Source of the DNA: Hyphomicrobiales bacterium
GTDB lineage: Bacteria > Pseudomonadota > Alphaproteobacteria > Rhizobiales > Rhizobiaceae
Direction of reading: 5' to 3'
DNA length: 64,000 nucleotides
Assembly: GCA_900468065.1 (NCBI GenBank)
Contig: UBTA01000010.1
Span: 1-64,000, forward strand
Shown here: positions 27,214 to 35,541 of the stretch, piece by piece
Layout: each line of letters begins with the position of its first letter
Position numbering within the stretch: position 1 is the first letter of the stretch
The notes under the pieces: generated by a model
Seen by the model: the letters and a program-made list of their open reading frames with translations, nothing else
What the model was told of the DNA's origin: nothing
Databases searched by the model: none
Made by a program: the position numbers and the translations under genes

Positions 27214-28551
27214 CTAGTACTTGCCTTCGTCCTCGAAGATTGCCTTCCAGTCGGCAGCAAGGCCATCCAGCGCTTCCTTGGCGGTGCCCTGCCCGGCAAC
27301 GACATAGTTATGAAAGCGCTTCTGCGACGCCTGCAGCAGCGAGGCATAGGACGGCTCGGCCCAGAAGTCCTTCACGATTGCCATGGAATCAAGAAAGGTC
27401 TGAGCATAGGGCTGGCTTTTGGCGAAACCTGGATCCTCGACCACCGCGCGTAGGGCGGAATAGCCGCCCAGTTGCCACCATTTGGCCTGAACGTCGGGCT
27501 GAGCAAACCACTTGATGTATTCAAGGGCTGCATCCTGCTTTTCGGAAATAGCCACCACCGAGATGCCCTGGCCGCCGAGCTGTGCAAACTGCTTGCCATC
27601 CGGCCCCGCCGGGTTGGGGAAGTAGCCGGATTTGTCGCCGCCGACATTGGGGTCGGCATTGATGCCGGGCCAGGTAAAGGCGAAGTTCATCTGCAGCGCC
27701 ACCTGACCGGACTTATAGGCATCGATATTTTCAGACATGTAGGCATCGGACGATCCGGGAGGAGCACAGCAATTGTAGAGCTCCTTATAGAATTCCAGGC
27801 CCTTTACCGACTTGTCGGAATTGACATATCCCTCGAGCTCATAGGGCTTGTCGGGATTCTGGTATTCGAAGCCGTAACTGTAGAGCACATCCATCGCGCC
27901 CATGGTGATGCCTTCGGAGCCGCGTTCGGTATAGATCGCTGCGCCATAGACAGTCTTGCCGTCAATCACGCGGCCCTGGAAGAATTCCGCGATATGCTTC
28001 AGTTCTTCGAAGGTTTTTGGAACGGCAAGTTCGTGCCCGTATTTCTGCTTGAACTCGGCCTGGAGCTCCGGCCGCGAGAACCAGTCCTTGCGATAGCTCC
28101 AGCCGACGACGTCGCCGAAAGCCGGAAGCGCCCAGTAATTCGGCGTTCCCTTTGGCCACTCGGAATAGCCGGTGACCGTCGCCGGGATGAAATCGCTCAT
28201 CTTGATGCCTTCCTTGTCGAAGAAATCATTGAGCTTCACATACTGACCATTTTCCGCCGCGCCGCCGATCCACTGGCTGTCGCCGATCATCAGATCACAC
28301 AGCTTGCCGCCGGAGTTCAGCTCGTTCAGCATGCGGTCGGCGAAGTTTGGCCAGGGCACGAATTCGAAACTCATCTTATGGCCGGATTTGGCCTCGAAAT
28401 CCTTGCTGAGCGCCACCAGCGCATTGGCCGGATCCCAAGCAGCCCAGCACAACGTCAAGTCTTCCGCCTGAGCCGATGTTGCCGCTCCCAGCGACGCGAG
28501 CCCGGTCACGACGCCGGCTGCAAATGCCGATTTCAGATACGAACGTGGCAT
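27214..28551 (-). CDS. Periplasmic solute-binding protein of the ABC-DhaKL operon
   Basis: 445-aa CUT1-type extracellular solute-binding protein family 1. The signal peptide MPRSYLKSAFAAGVVTGLAS ends near residue 29 (SAQA-ED). The mature part begins LTLCWAAWDPANALVALSKD and contains LCDLMIGDSQWIGGAAENGQ and a C-terminal ALEYIKWFAQPDVQAKWWQL typical of the family. AGGGAGGAG precedes the ATG. It is the first gene of the operon, divergent from the LacI gene across twin operators. The ligand is inferred to be a compound giving a ketose substrate for the DhaK-like kinase. Confidence 0.88.
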   Translation of the reverse strand: MPRSYLKSAFAAGVVTGLASLGAATSAQAEDLTLCWAAWDPANALVALSKDFEAKSGHKMSFEFVPWPNFADRMLNELNSGGKLCDLMIGDSQWIGGAAENGQYVKLNDFFDKEGIKMSDFIPATVTGYSEWPKGTPNYWALPAFGDVVGWSYRKDWFSRPELQAEFKQKYGHELAVPKTFEELKHIAEFFQGRVIDGKTVYGAAIYTERGSEGITMGAMDVLYSYGFEYQNPDKPYELEGYVNSDKSVKGLEFYKELYNCCAPPGSSDAYMSENIDAYKSGQVALQMNFAFTWPGINADPNVGGDKSGYFPNPAGPDGKQFAQLGGQGISVVAISEKQDAALEYIKWFAQPDVQAKWWQLGGYSALRAVVEDPGFAKSQPYAQTFLDSMAIVKDFWAEPSYASLLQASQKRFHNYVVAGQGTAKEALDGLAADWKAIFEDEGKY

Positions 28552-28710
28552 GAAATCTCCTCCCTAGTGACACTCCGACCTCCATCGGCACGTGTCTGAA
28601 TGCTCTCGGCGAGCACTATTCAAGGCCTGCCCAACGGTCAGGCCTTCCCTCCAACACCCGGCTTCGCAGTCAGTCGACCGTCTTTGCCGCCGTCGTTGCC
28701 ATGGTATAAC

Positions 28711-28756
28711 TGAGGTGCGCACCTCAATGCAAGATGATTTTGAGGTGCGCACTTCA
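28711..28756. promoter_or_regulatory. Tandem LacI-type operators
   Basis: TGAGGTGCGCACCTCA (28711-28726, perfect palindrome) and TGAGGTGCGCACTTCA (28741-28756, one mismatch in symmetry) lie exactly 30 bp apart, about three helical turns, between the divergent binding-protein and LacI genes. This indicates cooperative binding by the LacI protein encoded at 28828 and shared control of both promoters. Confidence 0.85.
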
Positions 28757-28827
28757 ATTTCTTGCTTTTTTGCCCAGACTGTTGGAAAACGGCAGTGGAC
28801 CAATGCTTAAGAACGGAAAGACACTCG

Positions 28828-29853
28828 ATGATACGACCCACCGCGAAGGATCTGGCGGAAGCCGCCGGCGTCAGCCTGGCCACCGTCGACCGGGTGCTGA
28901 ACGACAGGCCGAATGTCAGCGCCCGGGCCTCGCGTAAGGTTCAGGAGGCCATTGAAAAAATTGGTTTTGTCCGCAATCTTGCCGCCGTGGCTCTTGCCCG
29001 CAATAAGATTTACCGGTTCCGCTTCGTTCTACCGAGCAAGGGGGATCAGTATTTGCTGGAACTGCTGCAACGCGTCAGCGAAGCAAGCCGGACGCTGAAG
29101 TCCGATCTGACGGAAATTACTGTCGATCAGATTGCGACCGACGACCCCTATCAACTTTCGCGGCATCTGGCGGCGATCGAAACCGAAGAGGTGGACGGCG
29201 TTGCTGTCATGGCGCCGGAATCGCCGCAGGTGCGTGACGCTTTAAGCCGCCTGATGATGCGCGGCATTCATCTCGTTCAGTTTCTGTCCGGCCAGGAAAA
29301 GCTGAAAACCGCCGATTTTGTCGGCGTCGACAACTTTGCAGCCGGGGCAACGGCTGGCCGGATCATCGGCCGCTTCCTCGGCAACGAGCCCGGCAAGATC
29401 ATGATTGTCGCCGAAACCATGGTGGCCCGCGACAGTATCGAACGCCGCCGCGGTTTCGACAGCATCATCAATGAACAGTTCCCGCATCTGAGAGCCTTGC
29501 CATCGCTCGAGACCTATGGGGACCAGAGCCGCGCAGCGGCGATCATTCAAAATGTCGTTGAACGCCATCACGACATCCGGGCAGCCTATGTGCTCAGCCC
29601 GGAAAGCCGCATCCCGGTCTCGGCGATATCCCAACACGCCGACCTGCAAAAAGTGACCGTCGTCGTCCACGAACGCACGCCCTTTAGCGAGGAAGCTCTG
29701 CGCACCGGCCGCATCGACGCCATCATTGCACAGGACCCCGGTCACGCCGTCCGCAGCGCCGTTCGCATCATGCGCGCCCGCGCCGACCTCCGTGACCCGA
29801 TTGCAGCCCAGGAAAAGATCAGAATCGAAGTTCTGCTGAAAGAGAACCTTTGA
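28828..29853 (+). CDS. LacI-family regulator of the ABC-DhaKL operon
   Basis: 341-aa regulator. MIRPTAKDLAEAAGVSLATV starts the helix-turn-helix; DRVLNDRPNVSARASRKV and the hinge helix NLAAVALARN follow. The effector domain resembles periplasmic sugar-binding proteins (RFVLPSKGDQYLLELLQRVS, VDGVAVMAPESPQVRDAL). The ATG at 28828 gives the normal family length; an in-frame start 66 bp upstream would add residues with no homology. Divergent position and twin operators make it the local regulator, probably a repressor relieved by the transported compound. Confidence 0.88.
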   Translation: MIRPTAKDLAEAAGVSLATVDRVLNDRPNVSARASRKVQEAIEKIGFVRNLAAVALARNKIYRFRFVLPSKGDQYLLELLQRVSEASRTLKSDLTEITVDQIATDDPYQLSRHLAAIETEEVDGVAVMAPESPQVRDALSRLMMRGIHLVQFLSGQEKLKTADFVGVDNFAAGATAGRIIGRFLGNEPGKIMIVAETMVARDSIERRRGFDSIINEQFPHLRALPSLETYGDQSRAAAIIQNVVERHHDIRAAYVLSPESRIPVSAISQHADLQKVTVVVHERTPFSEEALRTGRIDAIIAQDPGHAVRSAVRIMRARADLRDPIAAQEKIRIEVLLKENL

Positions 29854-30081
29854 GCCCGCGTTATCAATGACGATTCGCTTTTGTCAGTAAACGCACCATA
29901 CATTTATCTGCTCCTCTGACAGTTCGAGGACTTGAACTCTTGGTCGATGTGGCTTTGGTGGCGGCGAGATCGGCGAAAAGCTTAACCGTCGCCCTGTTGA
30001 ATTCCCCTGATGTTTCAAGCTCGTCGTTTCCCACCAGCCCACAACAATCCTGCCGTAAGTCGTCAGTAATTCCGTCGAGGA
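29854..30081. other. Non-coding stretch
   Basis: Nothing recognisable between the LacI stop and the minus-strand terminator. The next 230 bp (30119-30348), between that terminator and the end of the Dpp-type operon, also hold no supported gene. Confidence 0.4.
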
Positions 30082-30118
30082 AGAAAAAGGGGCCGCAGGC
30101 TTACTACCTACGGCCCTT
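30082..30118 (-). terminator. Rho-independent terminator, minus strand
   Basis: On the minus strand GGGCCG-T-AGG pairs with CCT-G-CGGCCC and is followed by CCTTTTTC. It lies about 230 bp beyond the last gene of the Dpp-type operon and may end its transcript. Confidence 0.65.
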
Positions 30119-30348
30119 AGGTTTGAAGGTTTCAACCTCCAGAGGGGAACAGCTGGCAGCATTCGATACGGGAGGATGCACGAACAAGGCTGCAGCTGTG
30201 CTCATGATGACGGACGGCCATCGGGAGTTCAAAGCACAGCGAACCATCAAAAGGCTCTGAAGTAGGATATCTGTCCATAAGCGCATCGATGGGAGGAATT
30301 TCTCAACCCAGCCCGTTGTTGATCGTCGCACAACGACCGGTGCGCTTT

Positions 30349-31101
30349 TCAGCCAGCCCGCGGCATCCTCGGCATGCTCGCGAGCAGTTTTTGCGTGTAA
30401 GGATGCGCGGGACGGACAAGCAGGTCGCGCGTGACGCCCTTTTCGACAATGAGACCCTTTTCCAGCACCACCAACTGCTCGCACAGCAGCGCCACGAGGG
30501 CAATGTCGTGCGAGACCACGATGAAGGTCATCCGGGATGAGAGGGTGCGCATGAGGTCGATGATGCGAGTGCGGGTGGACAGATCAAGGGCGCTGACCAC
30601 CTCGTCGGCGATAATGATGTCGGGTTTGGCAACGATCGCCCGCGCAATCGCGATGCGCTGGCGTTGGCCGCCTGAAAATTCATGCGGATAGCGCCGGGCT
30701 GCATCCCCCGGCAGATCGACATCGCGCAAGGCGTCGGCCACCGCATTGGCAATGTCGGTTTCGATTTTTAAAGAGCGCAATGGCTCCGCGATGATGTCGA
30801 AGACCCGCTGGCGCGGATCAAGCGATGAATAGGGATCCTGGAAGACAGCCTGTACGCTACGGCGGAAACCGCGCATGAAGCTGCGATTGCCGGTGTTGAG
30901 GCTTTGGTCCCGAAAAGAGACCGTGCCGGCTGAGACACGCTCCAGCCCAAGCAATAGCTTCAGAAGTGTGGTCTTGCCGGAACCGGATTCGCCGACAATT
31001 CCGAGATTGCTTCCTGCTTGGATGGACAGGTCTATATTCTGCAGGATCGTCTTGCCGCCGCCATAGGCGAAGGAAACTCCAGCGAGATCGAGAAGGGTCA
31101 T
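30349..31101 (-). CDS. Peptide/nickel-type ABC ATPase (DppF/OppF-like)
   Basis: 250-aa ATPase: Walker A GESGSGKTTLLKLLLG, Q-loop FQDPYSSLDPRQRV, signature EFSGGQRQRIAIARAI, Walker B IIIADEVVSALDLS, H-loop VVSHDIALV. The C-terminus HPYTQKLLASMP is the short Opp-type tail. The ATG at 31101 overlaps the preceding ATPase stop (ATGA). Last gene of a five-gene importer operon read on the minus strand. Compared with typical DppF it lacks an extended C-terminal domain. Confidence 0.9.
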   Translation of the reverse strand: MTLLDLAGVSFAYGGGKTILQNIDLSIQAGSNLGIVGESGSGKTTLLKLLLGLERVSAGTVSFRDQSLNTGNRSFMRGFRRSVQAVFQDPYSSLDPRQRVFDIIAEPLRSLKIETDIANAVADALRDVDLPGDAARRYPHEFSGGQRQRIAIARAIVAKPDIIIADEVVSALDLSTRTRIIDLMRTLSSRMTFIVVSHDIALVALLCEQLVVLEKGLIVEKGVTRDLLVRPAHPYTQKLLASMPRMPRAG

Positions 31102-31907
31102 GGCGCCATCTCCAGCGCCGTATCGAACGCACGGGCGGCTGCGACCAGGCTCTTGGTATAGGGATGCGACGGCTGATCAAAGAGCGTCGCGACCGGCCCC
31201 TCCTCGATCAGCCTGCCGTGGCGCATGACCAGCGCGCGAGTTGCGACACTCGCCACCACGGGCAGATCGTGGCTGATGAAGAGTAGCCCCATCGCCTCGT
31301 GCCGGACCAGACCTTCCAGCAGTTTCAGAATTTCCATCTGCGTGGTGACATCGAGCGCGGTGGTGGGTTCGTCGGCAATCAGCAGCTTCGGCCGGCAGGC
31401 GAGCGCCATGGCGATGGCCGCGCGCTGACGCTGGCCGCCGGAAATCTCGTGGGGGAAGGCGCGGGCGATCCGATGCGCCTCAGGCAGCGCGACACGCTCC
31501 AAAAGTGCCAACACCCGCTGCGACACCTCCTCCCTGCCGCAAGCCGTGCCATCGCGCGTGGCCCTGCGCCGCACCACTTCACCGACTTGGTGGCCGATCC
31601 GCATTAGCGGATCGAGCGCCGTCATCGGCTCCTGAAACACGGCGGCAATGCTCGCCCCGCGCAACGGTACGAGATCGCGGTCTCGTGCACCGATGACTTG
31701 ATGACCGTCCAGCAGAATTGAGCCGCCGACCCGCATAGCCTCGGGCAGGAGACCCAGCACTGCCAGCGCCGTTAACGATTTACCGGAACCAGACTCGCCG
31801 ATAAGCCCTATGCGCTCACCAGCGGCAATCGAAAAAGAAATATCGGATACAAGCGTCCGCCCCGGCGTCCGGATCTCAAGCTTATCGACCGACAGCAAGG
31901 TGCTCAC
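31098..31907 (-). CDS. Peptide/nickel-type ABC ATPase (DppD/OppD-like)
   Basis: 269-aa ATPase starting at GTG 31907 (STLLSVDKLEIRTPGR), which overlaps the permease stop by 4 bp. Walker A GESGSGKSLTALAVLG, Q-loop FQEPMTALDPLMRIG, signature EISGGQRQRAAIAMAL, Walker B LLIADEPTTALDVT, H-loop FISHDLPV, and C-terminal HPYTKSLVAAA. The frame is open far upstream across the permease gene in another phase, so the GTG is chosen on overlap and homology. Forms the heterodimer with the downstream ATPase. Confidence 0.88.
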   Translation of the reverse strand: MSTLLSVDKLEIRTPGRTLVSDISFSIAAGERIGLIGESGSGKSLTALAVLGLLPEAMRVGGSILLDGHQVIGARDRDLVPLRGASIAAVFQEPMTALDPLMRIGHQVGEVVRRRATRDGTACGREEVSQRVLALLERVALPEAHRIARAFPHEISGGQRQRAAIAMALACRPKLLIADEPTTALDVTTQMEILKLLEGLVRHEAMGLLFISHDLPVVASVATRALVMRHGRLIEEGPVATLFDQPSHPYTKSLVAAARAFDTALEMAP

Positions 31908-32767
31908 CGGCTTCTCCTGCGGGTTGGATCGGCGACCTCGCGCAGGCCGTCGGCAAAGAGATTGAGACCAATGACCAGCGAGACCAGCGCAAGGCCGGGG
32001 GCGATGGCGCCAAAGGGAGCGGTATAGACGGATGCCTGCGCCTCCTGCAGCAGCCGGCCCCAGGAAGCGTTCGGCGGCGGCGCACCGAGCCCCAGATAAG
32101 ACAGCGACGCCTCGGCAATGATGGCCAATCCGAATTGCAGCGCGAAATTGACAACGAGCGTCGGCCAAATGTTTGGCAGGACATGGATGCGCACGATGCC
32201 CGGCCAGGATGTGCCGGAGATGCGCGCCGCCGTGATGTAATCCATCGCGAGGATGCGTTTTGCAAGAATGCGCGACAACCGCGCCACGATGGCCGAACCG
32301 GCAATGCCAATGGCAAGGATCGCGGTCCACAGACTAGCCCCATCGCCGGAGGCAACGATCAGCATGGCGAGCAGCAGCGTCGGGAAAGCAATGAGGATAT
32401 CGAGGGCGGCGGCCAGCACATCATCCAGCGTGCGCGTGGCAAAGGCCGAGAGGACCCCTGCCGTCACGCCGATCAGGGCGCCGAGAGCGACCGCCCCGCA
32501 GCCGACAGCGAGCGCGATACGAGACCCGACCATAATCTGGCTCATCAGATCGCGGCCGAGCCGATCCGTACCGGCCCAGTGCGCGAACGAAGGACTTTCG
32601 AGCCGTCCGGCCACCATGTCGGCCACGCCAAAAGGCGTCCACACGAGGGAGACGAGCGCCACAACCACATGCAGGCCGACGAGAAGACTGCCGACTGCAA
32701 GCGGCCAGGGAATGGTCGATTTTTGCGGCACGATTTCAGCTGCAATCAGAGGCTCTGGCACACTCAT
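31904..32767 (-). CDS. Peptide/nickel-type ABC permease (DppC/OppC-like)
   Basis: 287-aa permease. The N-terminal cytoplasmic stretch precedes one helix, then a periplasmic loop with FAHWAGTDRLGRDLMSQIM, the hallmark GTDxxGRDxxSR motif of DppC. The EAA-type loop is AARISGTSWPGIVRIHVLPN, and LSYLGLGAPPPNASWGRLLQ is the conserved C-terminal segment. Overlaps the upstream permease stop by 4 bp. Confidence 0.92.
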   Translation of the reverse strand: MSVPEPLIAAEIVPQKSTIPWPLAVGSLLVGLHVVVALVSLVWTPFGVADMVAGRLESPSFAHWAGTDRLGRDLMSQIMVGSRIALAVGCGAVALGALIGVTAGVLSAFATRTLDDVLAAALDILIAFPTLLLAMLIVASGDGASLWTAILAIGIAGSAIVARLSRILAKRILAMDYITAARISGTSWPGIVRIHVLPNIWPTLVVNFALQFGLAIIAEASLSYLGLGAPPPNASWGRLLQEAQASVYTAPFGAIAPGLALVSLVIGLNLFADGLREVADPTRRRSR

Positions 32768-33729
32768 GCCCCACCTCCCACACCTCGGCTACGCAGACGC
32801 GGGTCGATCGAGCGCTGGATAAGATCAGCAGCAAAGCCGACCAAAAGCACCAGCAGTGTCGAAACGAACAGCACGCCCTGCACGTTGGGATAGTCGCGCT
32901 GTTCGATACCGAGCAGCAGCATGGAGCCAAGGCCCGGCAGGGCGAACACCCTCTCCACCACTACAGCGCCAAGCAGGGTGGATGCCAGCTCGATACCGAG
33001 CACTGAAATGACCGGAACGGCGCCGTTGCGGATGCCATGACGGATCAGAGCATGAGAGAAGGTCGCCCCAAGCGCCCGGGCGGTGCGCAGGTAGTCGCTG
33101 CCCAGAACATCCTGGGTCGCCGAGCGCACGTAGCGGATGAGAGATGCCGACATGACGACGGTGATGGTCACCACCGGCAGCACCAAAGCCTGAAAGGCGG
33201 CGCCGGGCGCTTGCCAACCGCGCGAAGGAAAGCCGCCGGAGGGGAAAAGCCGCAGATTGACCGCAAACACCGTTACCAAAAGGATGCCGATCCAGAATAC
33301 CGGCACGGCAATTCCGAGTTGGGAAACAACCGAGATCAATGCACCATACCACCGGTTCTGCCGCACGACCGATAGGATGCCGAGCGGAACAGAGATGGCG
33401 ACGGAGAAGACAAAGGCCATCAGGGTCAGCGGCACAGTGACGATGAGACGCTTGCCGATTTCATCGAGCACCGGCGCGCTGCTGACGAAAGAGTTGCCGA
33501 GGTCGAAGCGCGCCAGACTACCGGCAAAGCGCAGGAACTGTTCGTAGAGGGGCAGGTCCGAGCCCACCTGTTTGCGGGCGGCCTCGATTTGTGCCGCATC
33601 CGCACCGACGGAGACCAGCGCGTTGGCGGGGTCGCCGGGAAGAAGGCGCAGCAGCACGAACAGAATAACGGCGGCGATGACGACCGACAGCACCAGAATG
33701 GCGAAGCGGCGGAATATATAGGAAAGTAT
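32764..33729 (-). CDS. Peptide/nickel-type ABC permease (DppB/OppB-like) with a non-canonical start
   Basis: About 321-aa permease. The family N-terminus LSYIFRRFAILVLSVVIAAV followed by LFVLLRLLPGDPANALV is clear, but in this frame no ATG, GTG or TTG lies between the upstream in-frame stop (TGA just past 33740) and a GTG at 33693. An ATA at 33729 sits where the family ATG is expected, 9 bp after GAGAGG. Starting at GTG 33693 would lose half of the first membrane helix. The rest is intact: GNSFVSSAPVLDEI, VPVFWIGILLVTVFAV, EAA-loop RTARALGATFSHALIRHGIR, and GIELASTLLGAVVVERVFAL. Either an AUA start or a damaged start codon. Confidence 0.82.
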   Translation of the reverse strand: MLSYIFRRFAILVLSVVIAAVILFVLLRLLPGDPANALVSVGADAAQIEAARKQVGSDLPLYEQFLRFAGSLARFDLGNSFVSSAPVLDEIGKRLIVTVPLTLMAFVFSVAISVPLGILSVVRQNRWYGALISVVSQLGIAVPVFWIGILLVTVFAVNLRLFPSGGFPSRGWQAPGAAFQALVLPVVTITVVMSASLIRYVRSATQDVLGSDYLRTARALGATFSHALIRHGIRNGAVPVISVLGIELASTLLGAVVVERVFALPGLGSMLLLGIEQRDYPNVQGVLFVSTLLVLLVGFAADLIQRSIDPRLRSRGVGGGA

Positions 33730-33752
33730 GGTCTTGACCTCTCATGCGCGGA

Positions 33753-33783
33753 CGCCGCCCGCGCATACATATGCCGGGCGGCG
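33753..33783. repeat. Intercistronic hairpin after the binding-protein gene
   Basis: CGCCGCCCG and CGGGCGGCG form a perfect 9-bp stem with a 13-base loop, 30 bp after the binding-protein stop and just before the permease ribosome site. No T-run, so it probably protects or attenuates the operon mRNA. Confidence 0.65.
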
Positions 33784-33813
33784 CCTTGTGTCGAGTATCC
33801 GGAGTGGTGGTGG

Positions 33814-35316
33814 TTATTCAGCCTTGGTGATGCCGTAGGCGAAGAACTGGGAGTTGAGACCATTCAGCGGATAGCCGTTGACCGAGGCCTTGGACACGAC
33901 GATCTGCGGATAGAGGTAGAACCAGTTGCTGGCCGCATCCTCCGCGATGATCGTATTGGCCTCCTTCAGCTTCTCGGCCTGCTCGGCTTCCGTTCCGCTC
34001 GATTCCGCCTGCTTGATCAGATCGATGACCTTCGGATTGTTGTAACCCCAGTAGAAGTCGGGATTGCCATAAAAGACGATATCCCGGTGGTTGACATGCT
34101 CCTGCAGGGTCGCCTGGAAGTCATGCGCCTTGTAGACCTTCGTGTACCACTCATTGGCAGTAATGACGTTGATCTGGACCTTGACGCCAATCTTTGCCAG
34201 CTCGCTCTGGATGAACTGCGCGGCGATTGGGTGCGGGTCATAGTTTGGCGTATCGATGGTGAATGTGAAGCCATCGGGATAGCCAGCTTCTTTGAGGAGA
34301 GCCTTGGCGCTTTCCGGGTCATAGGCATCGACCTTGGTCAGATCGGCATACCACGCATCCGTCGGCGGCACGAAGGAACCGATCAGCGTGCCGTAATCAC
34401 CCCAGACGGCCTTCAGCAGCTTCCCGTCGTCAATGGCGCGGGCAAGAGCCTTACGAACCTTGACATTGTCGAACGGCGCAACACGGTCGTTGTAAGCGAG
34501 CAGAAGCTTCGTCGTGGACTGACCTTCGCTGACCGTGAATTCCGGATTATCCTTGAATTGGGCGAGCGAATCTGGGCTCTGCACGGAGGTAATGATATCA
34601 ACGGAGCCGGTCAGCAGTGCATTGTTGAGCGCGGTGGCTTCTGTGAAATACTGGAAGACCACCTCGCCATTCTTCGGTTTTTCGCCCCAGTACTTGTCGA
34701 AGCGGGCGATAGCCAGCGATGAGCCCCGGCGCCACTCCTGCAGTGCGTACGGACCAGTGCCGTCTTCCTTCGCTTGAAAGTCTGTTGCCTCGTCGTTGGC
34801 GATCCAGACGTAGCTCAGATTGTACGGCAGTGAGATGGAGCGCGAGGCGAGTTTCACCACGACCGTGGCATCGTCTGGCGTTTCGACGCTTGCGATGGTC
34901 TTCAGGCTGTTCTTGCGCGAGCTTTTGGAAGCTTCGGCTGTGACGCGCTCGATGGAGAATTTCACGTCCTTGGACGTCAGCGGTGCACCGGAATGGAAGG
35001 TCACGCCGGGCTGCAGCGCGAACGTGTAGGTGAGGCCATCCTCGCTGACCTTGGTATCCTTGGCAAGCGACGGCTCGACGGTGCCCGCATCCGTCAGGCG
35101 GAACAACGCTTCATAGACATTGCCGTTGAAGGCTTCGTTGATGCCCTGGCCGGCACCGGCTGTATTGTCGAGATTTTGCGGTTCGTAGAGCGAACCGATG
35201 TTGATCGTGGCGTCCGGATCGCTCTCCGCGGCTAGCGCCGGGCCGATGACACTCGCTGCAAGAGCAACGGCAAGTCCCGCGGCCAGTCCGGAGTTGCGGG
35301 GTTTGGAAGCGCTCAT
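33814..35316 (-). CDS. Peptide/nickel-type ABC solute-binding protein (SBP_bac_5)
   Basis: 500-aa periplasmic binding protein, first gene of the Dpp-type operon. The ATG 35316 follows AGGAGAAT; the signal peptide ends near residue 31 (GPALAAES). Typical family elements are GSLYEPQNLDNTAGAGQGIN, the signature region LAKDTKVSEDGLTYTFALQP then GVTFHSGAPLTSKDVKFSIE, and KVRKALARAIDDGKLLKAVW. The long C-terminal lobe is complete. The bound ligand (oligopeptide, opine, sugar or metal chelate) cannot be told from the sequence. No dedicated regulator gene is adjacent on the upstream side except the LysR gene, which faces another locus. Confidence 0.88.
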   Translation of the reverse strand: MSASKPRNSGLAAGLAVALAASVIGPALAAESDPDATINIGSLYEPQNLDNTAGAGQGINEAFNGNVYEALFRLTDAGTVEPSLAKDTKVSEDGLTYTFALQPGVTFHSGAPLTSKDVKFSIERVTAEASKSSRKNSLKTIASVETPDDATVVVKLASRSISLPYNLSYVWIANDEATDFQAKEDGTGPYALQEWRRGSSLAIARFDKYWGEKPKNGEVVFQYFTEATALNNALLTGSVDIITSVQSPDSLAQFKDNPEFTVSEGQSTTKLLLAYNDRVAPFDNVKVRKALARAIDDGKLLKAVWGDYGTLIGSFVPPTDAWYADLTKVDAYDPESAKALLKEAGYPDGFTFTIDTPNYDPHPIAAQFIQSELAKIGVKVQINVITANEWYTKVYKAHDFQATLQEHVNHRDIVFYGNPDFYWGYNNPKVIDLIKQAESSGTEAEQAEKLKEANTIIAEDAASNWFYLYPQIVVSKASVNGYPLNGLNSQFFAYGITKAE

Positions 35317-35541
35317 TCTATTCTCCTGTTTCGCGACACCTTTTTCCGGCGTCATGGCGGCAATTGTATCGAGCCGCATGCGCGTAGGGTATTCACATCC
35401 ACCCTAATTTGCGGAAATTAAAGGGAATTGTCTTTCAACGAACGTCAAGTCAATGGATTGTTTTTTTGCACGGCGTGCCTTTCGAGCCTGAAGGCAGCAG
35501 CAGAAGGATTTTACAGCGGAATTGCCCTCTATCGGCACAGG

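Noticed and set aside
27472-28599. 375-codon plus-strand frame antisense to the binding-protein gene
   Set aside because: Shadow of a gene with clear signal peptide and family motifs; no independent support.
30104-30484. Minus-strand frame overlapping the end of the DppF-like gene
   Set aside because: Out of phase with the ATPase and continues through the terminator; no motif.
33589-34722. 377-codon plus-strand frame antisense to the DppA-like and DppB-like genes
   Set aside because: It covers two well-supported genes and an intercistronic hairpin, and its translation shows no recognisable domain.
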